From the NCBI GenBank assembly GCA_035578905.1, contig JAQJVL010000001.1:1276501-1340500 (forward strand): DNA of 64,000 bases, read 5' to 3'. The notes beneath the pieces are model-generated. The model worked only from the letters and a program-made list of their open reading frames with translations, was not told where the DNA came from and did not search any database. Of the stretch, positions 47,926-58,313 are shown piece by piece. Position 1 is the first letter of the stretch. Every line of letters begins with the position of its first letter. Position numbers and translations under genes: made by a program. This stretch comes from Stictocephala bisonia. Taxonomy: Eukaryota; Arthropoda; Insecta; Hemiptera; Membracidae.

Positions 47926-50900
47926 GACCTTTATGAAAAATGTTAACTTATTTATTACATTCCAATATCACGATCCAATACATTCTCCTAATATTTTACA
48001 TGATGATAAAAGTTTATGGCTTCTTGAAACTAAGAATATAGAACAAATAAAAACAATAAATTGAAATTACAACTAACAAATAAATATCCAATAAGTCAGT
48101 GTTTAAGTTCAACAATTTAGTGCAATGCATTAATGAATTATAATAATAATATTTAATACTAAACAAACGATACCAAATAATAAACTCCATTAATAACAAA
48201 GTAAATAAGAATATAGCAACGCAACAATTTGAGCGTCCAATAACAAAGCTATAATAAGTAAAAAACAGCAAACAAATTACGTAATATTAAAAATAATAAT
48301 CGCTCATCGGTAACTCATCCAAGGAACAACCACGCTCAGTGTTACTTGACGCCATTATCTTGGGAAATCTATGGATTTCTGGCATACTTACATATTGTCA
48401 AATTCGGGGATGCTGTAACAAGAAATATTTATAAAAAGTTTATGTTCCGTTTTCTAAATTGTTCAATGTTTTAAATTGACTTTAGGTAAAGAAGATGTTT
48501 GCTGTAAAGTTTTTTTTTTATTTTATGGGTTTAGCAAAAATGGTTGAATGTTTTGGAATCACTATATTTAGAGGATTACAGAAAAAGTATGATATTATGT
48601 CTGAAATACTAAATTTGTAAAACAGTTTTTTAACGTAAGTTAACATGTCCAGAATATAAATAGATAGTAAAATTAATTGATTGTATGCACCGATCTCTGT
48701 GTATAAAGAATCAGTCTGTGTAGAGAGAAGACAGTTCTCACGGCCCACCTCTCAAGCTTGAACAAAAATTTCATTCCGCCATTTTCATACCCCAAAAAGG
48801 GTGATATTCAAGCCCGTAATAAGCTAATAGCAGTACTTGAATGCTTGTTATATTTAAAAAAAACTATGCAAAACAAAACCTCCCAAAATAAATTTCTTCA
48901 ATATTGAAATAAAAACGAAGTAACTAGTTTTCTCAATCCACGCACCTGTGCGATGGTGGTTGTGGAAAAATGCAAACCTTGATATTCAAGGAAACATCAC
49001 AATTAATATAAAATTTAAATGTACTATTAATTTCTCCCTTCTTTGAAAATAGTATAACTTATGAGAAATCCCAGGTGCTATGGTAATTAAATGAATCATT
49101 CTAATTAATAGAACTTTTATTATTTTTTCAACTTAAGACAATAATAAACCATTTATAATTAAATTCTACGTTGATTCATTAAACAGATATTCATAGATTA
49201 TATTAAAAGTAATTTTGCCTAAAAATAAAAATTCTTGTAATTATGGTCCCAGCTGACTAGTATTTCGAAACTTGGTGGAGCCAATGAAATTTAGCCTATA
49301 TTTTAGAAATAGATGTTTTCTGTATAGTGTACAATTTAATTGAACTTAACGCAACGCAAACGTATTAAGGTAATAGTACAATGTAATAGAATATTACATT
49401 GTAATATATAACATTGTAATAGAACAAATATTATGGTGATTAATTTTGGTAAATCCAATATGGATGTAAAAATTATCTCATCATAAAAACAAACTTCTTC
49501 ACTTGCAAGTTTGCTATAATCCTTTATTTTCCTTTTAAAATAAGCTTTTGTTTCTACCCAAGGATCGTAATAAATTTACGTATAAATAGATTACTTTTAT
49601 TTTTATAACAGTTTTCATAATTAAATATTCTTAGTGCAGTTTCAGAAGTATGAGAACACAAGCCAATTGAAATTGGCATTTTAGCCAATATTTTGCCAAT
49701 CTCTATTTCAGCGAATCCAATCAACAGTTAAGATTTTCTTGAAGTTGATATGTGTAAAAATGTAGCGTTAGATCAACTAGTTTCATACCTTTGAGAATAC
49801 CTTTTGTCTGAGGATGGCAGACATTGTTTACTGAAATCAGCCACTATATTAGTTTTACTTATCTTTTCTCTGTTAAGCCTGTGTAGTATATACTATGTTT
49901 ATACTAACTCATAATATATTAATTAGGAGACTAAATCAATCAACTATTGTCATTTTAAACTATCAAAAAGAATATTTTGACACGTTATTTTGATCATATA
50001 TTAAACATACGAAAAGCATGACTAAATATTCTTCAATATCTCAATGCATTTTTGAGTAATGTAATTGTTGATCTACATCAGTAAACACATTGGGGTCTGC
50101 CCATACATTTCAATCCATACATTACTTATTCATGCAGAAATAATGTAATCGTTGATGAACTAATCTCCGTAACTATATTGGTACCTTCGTGTGCAGTTAT
50201 TTTTTACATCGTACATTCATGTAGACATAGCGTTATTAATTGCTGAGTTTATTCCATTTTAAATGTCTTTTAATTAGCAAATAGTTATGTAAAAATAATC
50301 TAACAGATCTATAACCAGTTCAATATTCGATGCTATATTATTTTCTTACCAATACACTTTAAAAAATTAAAATGAAACTTTAGAAGTTTGTGATTTTTAT
50401 CCAACATAAATCCTTATATATAATACGTGAAGCCGTTTTTTTCAACACAACTCCTCACTTATTTATTGACCAATTTAAACGGTTGAGGTATAAAAAAATT
50501 GGCCTCTGTTTTAGTTGTGCAATAAGGTCTTATTTATCTAATATTTTTACCCAAAAATGTACGGGAAGCCCTCAAAGTACGTTTAAGGCCATAAGAATAT
50601 TATGATGAGCGACTTATATGAATCGAAAAGTAAGGGCTGTTTAAATGTAAATAATGAATTCCACCAAGTTTTAACAGCTGTTGGAATGTAAACAATGGTG
50701 ATTTTACCAGCAAAATTAAGGCTTCATGATAGGTATTAAATCAGGTATGTACTACTATTTGCAATATTAAACCATTGGATGAGATTTGAAGAGTGGGTAG
50801 TACAGGTGCTCTGAACATCGAATTGCTCAGCAATTACTTCTGAACGTATACCCAGGTGACAATGACAGTAACACTGACATGATTAAGGTAACTTTGATTT

Positions 50901-51649
50901 TTTCATCCCTAAATACCTTGAACAATATGATTGGAGGGTTTTCTCGTATAGAGGATTATTAAAACATCAGTTTTCCCTATTAAAGTGGACCATTGCTTAC
51001 ACAGTATCCAGAAATTATTTATATTGTAATAGAATAATAATTTACTACAAGGTTTATTATATTATACTTAAGTAAGATCATTTTTAAACTGAGTAATTTT
51101 TTAAGAAAAAATTAGCCTACTTTAGCATAATTAGATTGGTCGATTATAAAGTTTACTCTACTCAAAAAATATTTTAGTTGACTACAATATAATTTTATTT
51201 GGGTATTTTAAATGTTTTCATTAAATATTCTTTCTTAGAATTCTGGAGAATAAAACACACTCTTGATGATTTTCATGACAATTACTGAGTTTGCGTATTT
51301 ACTCATTTTCTAGATATACTTTTGTATTACTCAATTTCGATACATTTCTATGGCTGTCCAAACAATCTGATAGAACCACACAACAGTGAATAACGTAATT
51401 AGAATGACTCACTTAGTGTTGTGAATGATACAGTTTTTTAAAAATATTTTTTAAAACTATAATAGATAGTAAATATCTAGATTAAACTAAATATTTATCA
51501 CTAAGACAAAGCGCAAACACAAATACCCTTTAAAATAAAAAAAAATCATTAAAGTTATGATTTAAACATACAGTCACTTAAACAAAAACTAAATTCAACG
51601 AAAATTCGCATTTCAATTCTATTATTATTACATGACTAGGGGACTTGAT

Positions 51650-51770
51650 TGAGTTACTCACCAAGCTCGTGATGCCTCAGCCTTCGGCCTTGGTAATGCC
51701 GGTTGGTTATAAGTTTCACTCGCTTCGCTCGTGATTCCTCGACCTTCGACATTGGCCAGTGACTTTTGAC
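51650..51770. repeat. GC-rich diverged tandem pair
   Basis: Two halves of about 55 bp: ACTCACCAAGCTCGTGATGC...CTTCGGCCTTGG and ACTCGCTTCGCTCGTGATTC...CTTCGACATTGG. Both contain small palindromes (GCCTTCGGC, CGCTTCGCTCG). Flanks are strongly AT-rich. Confidence 0.5.
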
Positions 51771-54700
51771 TAAATTTATGAATAGGTAAACTGTATCAAT
51801 CAGATTCACAATATATACAGTTATTTGCTGAAGTGGACCTACTGTGCTTGCGTTGCTACCTATTTATTAGTATTAATATCTAGTCATATTACTTAGTCTA
51901 TTTCAAAAGTGTACAATTAAATTGTCTTGTCAAACAAATGATAGTTAGTTAAATAAATTAAAAAAAAAATACGTTATATTACCATTGAAAAATTAGTCGT
52001 ATGTGAATAAAACCATGATATATAAACCCTGGTAAAAAAATTCATAACTTCCCAAAAAACTTTTGGATGAGTGTTTCAGTAATGCATAGGCCTATAGAGC
52101 AGACATACACTTACTATTTCTAAAATTATGAGAATAATTTTTATCTTTTCAATATTATAAACATCATTATTTAAATTTTAATAGCTGTTCATATTGTATG
52201 AACAATATTATTTAAATTTGAACAGATGTTCATTTTTTACTTAGGAGCACCTGATTTCCATGTTATTCTTATGGCCGAAAAAACGTACTTTGAGTGCTTC
52301 CCGTGTTCTTCAGGGGAAAAAATATTGAACAATAAAGCCTCTATTGCACATCTGGGAAATGGGGAAATTTTTAACGTGATATCTCTAACGTTAAAATTCG
52401 TTAGTAAATAATTTATGAGTTGCGTTAGCTAAAAATGGCTTCACGTATATACAAATATATGGAAACAGATTTTAACGATGCAAAAAAGCACAAATACTGT
52501 AAGAAGCAATGATTTATCTGACTCTAATGAGCTCAAAGATGTAGAAACGTTTACCTGTCTCCCTGTATAATTCTATTTGTAAATTTTTTCTGACGATATA
52601 TTCCAAATAATTAATATATGTCATGGTAGTTTCCATTTTTAATGTATAACAAAAGTTTAAAGCGATGAGTAATAAACAGTATTTTACTTCAATAACTTTC
52701 GACTTGATATTTGATATTAATCTGCATAATCGTCGTTTTATATTTTAACATACAGCTACCAGTCAGGTTCTTATTTTATAAAGTTTTGATGGTCTTAATG
52801 TAAATCTTCTTATTCCAACAATCTTACTGTTATATAAAAATCTAATGGTGTTTGTGTGTGTGTTACTCAATCACGAAAAAATACTCAACCCATTCATCTG
52901 AGATTTTTCATGGCCATTTTTAGTGTTTCTGGTTAGCACATGGGCCTATCTTTATTTTGTAATCCTATCAGGAAACCAGCCCAGGGGTTCTAAAGTGTAT
53001 CAATGCAACCCCTATGGCAATACCAGTTTGACAATTAATTTGTTATAATAGTTTCATTAATCAACTGCTGCAATAAATAAACAATTTACATAGTTATGAA
53101 GTAAATAACGGACCAAACCTAACCACAACCACGGTAACTAGAAAAAACGGCAGTTTTAATGATGAGGTTGTGCAGTAGACTCTGACGTCACAAGGGTGAA
53201 ATCACCTGGTTTGATTATTCGATAAAATACTTGTAACTAAATCTACCAATCGCACGGAAGCATTCAGCTAAATAGTAGGCAAGTTATTTACCACTGATCA
53301 GCTGGAATTGTAAACTACGGGAATTAAAACAGTATGCTGTGTTTGTTACCGAGACTACAACGCATTTTTGTATTATACAGATGCCAGTAGGTATAAGTTT
53401 TGTATTACTGAATATAAGTCAACGTAAACCCAATACGAAGAACGAGTTCTGTGCTATTATTTCCATGTCTTCCTTTGTTGTGAAATGTTCATGACATTTA
53501 AGGATTATGCTGAGAAAATATGCATTGTACAAATCAGAAGTGCCAGGTTTGTAATTTTACTGTCATGACTTATGAACTAGATCAACTGACCATTTTTCCG
53601 TCATTATTATTTGTAATAATTATGTAAAATTCCGTATTAGCTGCAACTAGTTCCTAAATACCACACGATTTAGAGTCTCGCAAATAACGTTTTCTATAAG
53701 AAATCTTTACCTACGTTTCGGATTCAATTCTTTTTTGTTAAAGTTAAGTCCAAATTAATGATACATTGATACTGAGGATTTACAGCAGTTGGAATGGGTG
53801 ATATTCGTGATAGCTGCATAGTTTTATTGGAAGAAATTGCTCTAATAATCTTTGAGTAGAATTACAATATAATTGAGAGGCTTTTGTAGTTTTGTGAGAA
53901 GAGCTACTTAAGCTGGCTGGAGATCAAGGATCTACTCCAAATTACAAATTAGTTTTGGTATCCAGGTAAAGGCGTTACATCTGCGGCGGTACCAGGTAAT
54001 ACATCTGCGTTGCGAATTCCTAAGGTGTTCTTCTTATTAGGTTTATCAGTGGAATAGTTAGAACCAATATTGCTCCTAATTATTACACTGATCTAAGTAA
54101 GTGTACACTCATCCAAGTATACGAGTGTATTGGAAATATAACAGTAGATAAGTAACTGATGATGAAGTTGGGTTCTTAGAAGTGACTTGCAATTATGAGG
54201 CTGATCTTATTGTCGAGGATAATATTGTTAGATATGAGATTAAAGTTGGTAGCTAAGGTGTGATGACTAATGGAGATATTTTAGAACGTATTTATATTGA
54301 TGATGGTGGTCTAAACATAAATTCCCATTGGGGAATCGCGCAAAATCATTATGAGGCATAGGCACGTGTGACATGATTTGAGATAAATCAGAATGCAATT
54401 CCTAGTTTTAAGTTCTAAATATGGGAATATACTGTGAAATAAGTGTAATTAATCTATATCATAAAATTTTTAATGATAACTATGTAATGGATTTAATAAT
54501 TAGACAATTACTAATTATGGCTACATATTAACCACGTATTCATGTTTTATGACAACGATTTAGTGTTGTCAATGCAAGTACACGTTTTTTCGGTAGTATT
54601 CCAGTAAAATAACAATGGAATTAAATGGTTTGTTTGTATGATTTATATATCTTGTTTCACATTGAATATATTGTTTGCGTAGGCATTGTTTTCTCAAGGA

Positions 54701-54889
54701 AATGGATTTTAATTTAATTTTAAGTAAAAGGCGTATGAAAATCAGATTTAACCAAAAAGTTACGACTTCAAATGAATGAAAATTTTTTTCGAATGTGTTT
54801 TTTTCATAAATAGTGAGGTTAGTCCATAAATTATAAAAAAATGCGTAACAGATGTGACGTCAGAAAGATGTTACATGGGCAAGAAAGGA

Positions 54890-55810
54890 TTACGGTCACT
54901 ACTAGTAGCACGATCCTAAATCCATCGCATGAGTGAGCCACACGTAGCTGAGTGGCAGCTGAGATATAATATTGTTTTGTATTCAAATTTACCAGTAGCA
55001 AGTATCTCAGCCCGTCGCATAGGTTAACCTCATGTAGTTGAGTGGCAGCTGAGATATAATATTGTTTTGTTGACAAATTTACTAGTGATACGTTCCCAAA
55101 TCCGTTGTATGGGTGAGCCACACGTAGCTGAGTGGCAGCTGAGATATAATATTGTTTTGTTGACAAATTTACTAGTGATACATTCCCAAATCTGTTGCAT
55201 GGGTGAGCCACACGTAGCTGAGGGGCAGCTGAGATATAATATTGTTTTGTTCACAAATTTACTAGTGATACGTTCCCAAATCCGTTGCATGGGTGAGCCA
55301 CACGTAGCTGAGTGGCAGCTGAGATATAATATTGTTTTTTTGACAAATTTACTAGTGATACGTTCCCAAATCCGTTGCATGGGTGAGCCACACGTAGCTG
55401 AGTGGCAGCTGAGATATAATATTGTTTTGTATTCAAATTTACCAGTAGCACGTATCTCACCCGCCGCATAGGTGAACCTCATGTAGTTGAGTGGCAGCTG
55501 AGATATAATATTGTTTTGTTGACAAAAATTTACTAGTGATACGTTCTCGAATCCGTTGCATGGGTGAGCCAAACGTAGCTGAGTGGCAGCTGAGATATAA
55601 TATTGTTTTGTATTCAAATTTACCAGTAGCACGTATCTCAACCCGTCGCATAGGTGAACCTCATGTAGTTGAGTGGCTGCTGAGATATAATATTGTTTTG
55701 TGGTCAAATTTACTAGTAGCATGTTCCCAAATCCATTGCATGGGTAAACCTCATTTAGTTGAGTGACAGCTGAGATATAATATTGTTTTGTTGTCAAATT
55801 TTCTAGTAGA
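54890..55810. repeat. 90-bp tandem repeat, about ten copies, next to the right Polinton
   Basis: GAGATATAATATTGTTTTGT recurs at 54961, 55051, 55141, 55231, 55321, 55411, 55500, 55591, 55681 and 55771. Units also share GTAGCTGAGTGGCAGCTGAG and two alternating kinds of flank (ACTAGTGATACGTTCCCAAA or ACCAGTAGCACGTATCTCA). The array ends about 50 bases before the GATA-rich and CRE-rich end of the Polinton. Frames of up to 297 codons across it are artefacts. Confidence 0.95.
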
Positions 55811-55846
55811 TCAGTAGTGGAAAGTGCCGGAGCTGGATCAATTCCA

Positions 55847-55885
55847 GGAAATGAGATAAGATAAGATTGTGAGATAAGATAAGGG
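55847..55885. promoter_or_regulatory. Clustered GATA motifs
   Basis: AGATAAGATAAG occurs twice (about 55853 and 55872), with an inverted CTTATCTTAC at 55995-56004 on the far side of the CRE cluster. The arrangement could be regulatory or the outer arms of a repeat. Confidence 0.4.
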
Positions 55886-55887
55886 TG

Positions 55888-56027
55888 TGACGTCATTTGT
55901 GATGACGTCATCCATGACGTCATTTGATGACGTCAGCATGACGTCACGTGATGACGTCAGCATGACGTCACAACCTTACCTTATAGTCTAAGCTTCTTAT
56001 CTTACCCCACTTCCGGTGATGACGTCA
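55888..56027. promoter_or_regulatory. Array of eight TGACGTCA (CRE/ATF) sites
   Basis: Perfect palindromic octamers start at 55888, 55903, 55915, 55928, 55939, 55952, 55963 and 56020, spaced by 11-15 bases for the first seven; TTACGTCA at 56044-56051 is a near match. Such sites bind CREB/ATF-family factors in animals. They lie at the fibre-gene end of the Polinton, downstream of the last gene, where the terminal repeat should be. Confidence 0.75.
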
Positions 56028-56058
56028 GCTCCCGCACTTTAGTATTACGTCACAGATT

Positions 56059-56067
56059 TCAAGGTCA
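56059..56067 (+). promoter_or_regulatory. TCAAGGTCA nuclear-receptor-type site
   Basis: Matches the ERR/FTZ-F1 monomer site. It sits just outside the hairpin, as does a second copy at 57736-57744 by the other hairpin. Confidence 0.4.
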
Positions 56068-56082
56068 CGATGGATGTTTTTT

Positions 56083-56148
56083 AAAAAAACTTCTTGCACA
56101 GAACAATTTTTCTATTTACAGAAAATGTTCTGTGCAAGAAGTTTTTTT
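56083..56148 (-). other. Conserved stem-loop 1 (23-bp arms)
   Basis: AAAAAAACTTCTTGCACAGA (56083 on) pairs with TCTGTGCAAGAAGTTTTTTT (up to 56148), perfect arms around a 20-base loop. It lies downstream of the last gene (stop at 56263) and past its AATAAA signals. The same stem with a different loop is at 57759-57813. Confidence 0.85.
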
Positions 56149-56262
56149 TTCTTTTTTCTTTTTCCAACTTTATTTCCAACTTTATTTACAAATACACATT
56201 TTACAAAAGTAAATCTTAAAAGTAAAATCTTAAAACTAAACCGCAGTGTTGGCTGCCCTCGT

Positions 56263-56682
56263 TCAGTTTAACTCTGTTTCTTCAGTTAACGGAGCCGTGA
56301 AATCTACTACTGGATATTCCATCTCCGGTAATGTGTTGTCATCCTCCCCAAGCAGCATATCAAGCAGTTTGTTGTAAGTGTCTTGTTCACTAGGTTCCCA
56401 ATGCAGGCTTTTAAAAAGTCTTATAAATCTTTCTTCAGAAAGCTTGATTTCGGAACAATGACATTCTGATGGAATTCTCCAAATCTGTTTGACAAATATA
56501 CATTCAGTAAAATGTACACCAAAACTTTTTTCAACTGTCTCTGTAAATTTCTTTTTAAACTTTAATTCCTCCACTTTTTCCGCAATTTGACTCATTTCTG
56601 AAAGTTTCTCCTCGTCACTGGAACACCATACTGGTCTTAACAATCTAATTTGAAACATTATAATGCTCAAGTCGGTGTTCAT
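56263..56682 (-). CDS. Conserved Polinton protein of unknown function, 139 aa
   Basis: The frame is open from 56811, but a minus-strand TATATATA at 56752-56745 would place transcription start near 56720, after that ATG. The next in-frame ATG (56682-56680; MNTDLSIIMFQIRL) gives 139 residues and fits the promoter. The protein has a hydrophobic N-terminus, a long charged helix (SEMSQIAEKVEELKFKKKF) and an acidic C-terminus. I do not recognise the family. It ends before the hairpin and terminal CRE array. Confidence 0.6.
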   Translation of the reverse strand: MNTDLSIIMFQIRLLRPVWCSSDEEKLSEMSQIAEKVEELKFKKKFTETVEKSFGVHFTECIFVKQIWRIPSECHCSEIKLSEERFIRLFKSLHWEPSEQDTYNKLLDMLLGEDDNTLPEMEYPVVDFTAPLTEETELN

Positions 56683-56744
56683 TGTAATGGTGTTCTCTGC
56701 ACAAGTCTTCAAATCAGAGTGACTAGTTGTAGGTGTACAACTTC

Positions 56745-56752
56745 TATATATA
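56745..56752 (-). promoter_or_regulatory. TATA box deciding the start of the 139-aa gene
   Basis: TATATATA on the minus strand lies inside the last codons of the fibre-like gene and about 63 bases before the ATG at 56682. It excludes the longer 182-codon frame as the main product. Confidence 0.55.
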
Positions 56753-56755
56753 CCC

Positions 56756-57679
56756 TCAACTAGGTGTGTGGTGGGGTTGTGGTGGGGGAGGCAATTTATT
56801 CCTTTTACCACTCCCTTCCATATCTTGATCCCTTTCGTCTTTGTCTTCTGATAACATCTCTATATTTAGAATGTCTTCCATGTTCAAATAGTTGGTGTTC
56901 GTAACACCCAATTCAGCAGATTGTACGTGGTTTGAACGATGAATGTAATCAAATACAGCTGAAGACAATCGTTTCAACTGTTCACCATTACGATCTACAT
57001 ACCATTGCAAGTATCTCTTTAAGGTTCTTAAGTTTACAGCTTCTCCGCCATAAGTCGGGTCTTGTACATTGCTAAGCTTTTTATCAAAAAACATCCAGTG
57101 TTTATCAAACATTTTAGGTGTATGCTTAGTTACGTAGTCTAGATTTACAGCATCTGAGGGTAAAGATGGAGGTGCAAGGTTTCTTATCAATTTTCCCTCC
57201 AAATCGATGTCACCATCAGGATGAGTTCTTCTTAAAGTCCTTTTTTGAACAAAGCTCATAGTTGCAGCATCTGTGGGTAAAGATGGAGGTGCAAGGTTTC
57301 TTAGCAATTTTCCCTCGAAATCAAAGTCACCATCTGGATGAGTTCTTTTTAAAGAACTTTTTTTAACAAAGCTCATAGTTGCAGCATCTGAAGGTAAAAC
57401 AGGTTCATGCAAAACTCTGATAAATTTGTTTCCAACCGTGTAGTGCATGTCAGAAGTTCTTCCTAAACTATAATTTTGTACGTATTGCATAGTAGCAGCA
57501 TCGTTTGGTAGTTTTGGAAGAGAAACATTTGTAACACACCTATTTTGTGCATCATAAGAATTTGCGGTTGTAGATAATAATAAACAATTCTTTTTCACAA
57601 ATCCGGTACTTGCAACATCTTGCAAACCAGATGTTTTCTTACCAACTTGATCGTACCGTCCGAACTTATCAACACTCAT
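56756..57679 (-). CDS. Fibre-like protein with five DAATMSFV-type shaft repeats
   Basis: This 307-residue protein carries five repeats of about 39 residues in which G-K-L-I-R-N-L-A-P-P-S-L-P-S-D-A-A-T-M-S-F-V (cores at residues 51-67, 88-105, 127-144, 166-183 and 203-219) is conserved. The motif of N, then P, then DA, then YV or FV is the one seen in trimeric tail-fibre shafts of phages and in fibre-like proteins of Polintons. Repeats 3 and 4 are nearly identical even at DNA level. The C-terminus has MEGSG followed by basic and proline-rich residues. Likely a receptor-binding spike; the assignment is inference from the repeat. Confidence 0.65.
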   Translation of the reverse strand: MSVDKFGRYDQVGKKTSGLQDVASTGFVKKNCLLLSTTANSYDAQNRCVTNVSLPKLPNDAATMQYVQNYSLGRTSDMHYTVGNKFIRVLHEPVLPSDAATMSFVKKSSLKRTHPDGDFDFEGKLLRNLAPPSLPTDAATMSFVQKRTLRRTHPDGDIDLEGKLIRNLAPPSLPSDAVNLDYVTKHTPKMFDKHWMFFDKKLSNVQDPTYGGEAVNLRTLKRYLQWYVDRNGEQLKRLSSAVFDYIHRSNHVQSAELGVTNTNYLNMEDILNIEMLSEDKDERDQDMEGSGKRNKLPPPPQPHHTPS

Positions 57680-57735
57680 GGTGCTACTAACTGCACAGTA
57701 AATCCAACACCTTATTTATGAAACCCAAATGTAGG

Positions 57736-57744
57736 TCAAGGTCA
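57736..57744 (+). promoter_or_regulatory. TCAAGGTCA nuclear-receptor-type site
   Basis: Read with the preceding AGG it forms AGGTCAAGGTCA, a direct repeat of the AGGTCA half site. It lies 57 bases upstream of the fibre gene start. Confidence 0.4.
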
Positions 57745-57758
57745 CGATGAGTGTTTTT

Positions 57759-57803
57759 AAAAAAAACCCTTCTTGCACAGAACAAATCATTCTGTGCAAG
57801 AAG

Positions 57804-57813
<10 letters not shown>
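57759..57813 (-). other. Conserved stem-loop 2 (24-bp arms)
   Basis: Arms AAAACCCTTCTTGCACAGAA and its complement flank a 7-base loop. Arms match stem-loop 1 except for two extra C/G pairs. On the minus strand it follows the 120-aa gene, its AATAAA signal and a genomic run of about 37 A (57806-57842 as T on the plus strand). Confidence 0.88.

Positions 57814-57842
<29 letters not shown>
57806..57842. repeat. Poly(T) run (poly(A) on the gene strand)
   Basis: An uninterrupted homopolymer that directly follows an AATAAA signal of the 120-aa gene. A shorter T-rich run sits in the same place next to stem-loop 1 (56141-56163). Confidence 0.9.
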
Positions 57843-57844
<2 letters not shown>

Positions 57845-57929
57845 TTTTCATATTTATTTACAAATATATTCACAATAAGTAAAGCTTAAAACTAAACTGG
57901 AGTGTTGATGCTTCCATGTACTCTTGGAT

Positions 57930-58292
57930 CTAGGAAGATGTCAGCATATGAAGAGAGAGTTCTGTAGAGTTGTGACCGCTAACTCCGTGTGACTCCAAGT
58001 AGAGCATCCCTGGTTGTATATTGCTCAGATTTTCGTTTTGTAAAAGATTAACAAAACGCTTGGGTAGGAAAACCTGAAATTTCGGTACATCACCAGAAGT
58101 GTATGGTGCATCGCTTAAAGTAACCAGAATTGCATCTCCCACAGAGGTGTCCAGTTTTCTTATTTGATGTACGATGTAATGTTTCTGCTCCTTTAATTCT
58201 GAACAACGCTTTGTTGGTAGTACAGATGACTTGGAGTTTGCGTTGAACTGTTCAAGTAGTGTTTGAATAGACTGCTGCGATGCCATCTTCAA
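57930..58292 (-). CDS. Conserved small Polinton protein, possible OB-fold
   Basis: A 120-residue protein with alternating strands: KHYIVHQIRKLDTSVGDAIL, then VTLSDAP, then FQVFLPKRFVNLL and a short SIQPGMLYLESHG-like segment. Length and strand pattern fit an OB-type single-strand DNA-binding domain, and similar small proteins occur in many invertebrate Polintons. The assignment is inference only. TATAAATA on the minus strand at 58382-58375 lies 83 bases upstream of the ATG at 58292, and M3 is an alternative start. Confidence 0.6.
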   Translation of the reverse strand: MKMASQQSIQTLLEQFNANSKSSVLPTKRCSELKEQKHYIVHQIRKLDTSVGDAILVTLSDAPYTSGDVPKFQVFLPKRFVNLLQNENLSNIQPGMLYLESHGVSGHNSTELSLHMLTSS

Positions 58293-58313
58293 AACTGCTT
58301 CTTTGCTGTTGTA

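Larger units (their letters stand above)
47466..54829. other. Gene-free AT-rich DNA, about 7 kb
   Basis: No gene, tRNA or clear transposon could be supported. Small exceptions are a GC-rich imperfect inverted repeat around CACGTG at 47830-47925 and a GC-rich diverged duplication at 51650-51770. Short frames at 50390-50605 and 52226-52411 have no recognisable relatives. Confidence 0.5.

Noticed and set aside
54831..55923. Open frames up to 297 codons
   Set aside because: They follow the 90-bp noncoding array, also a multiple of three, with frames open on both strands.
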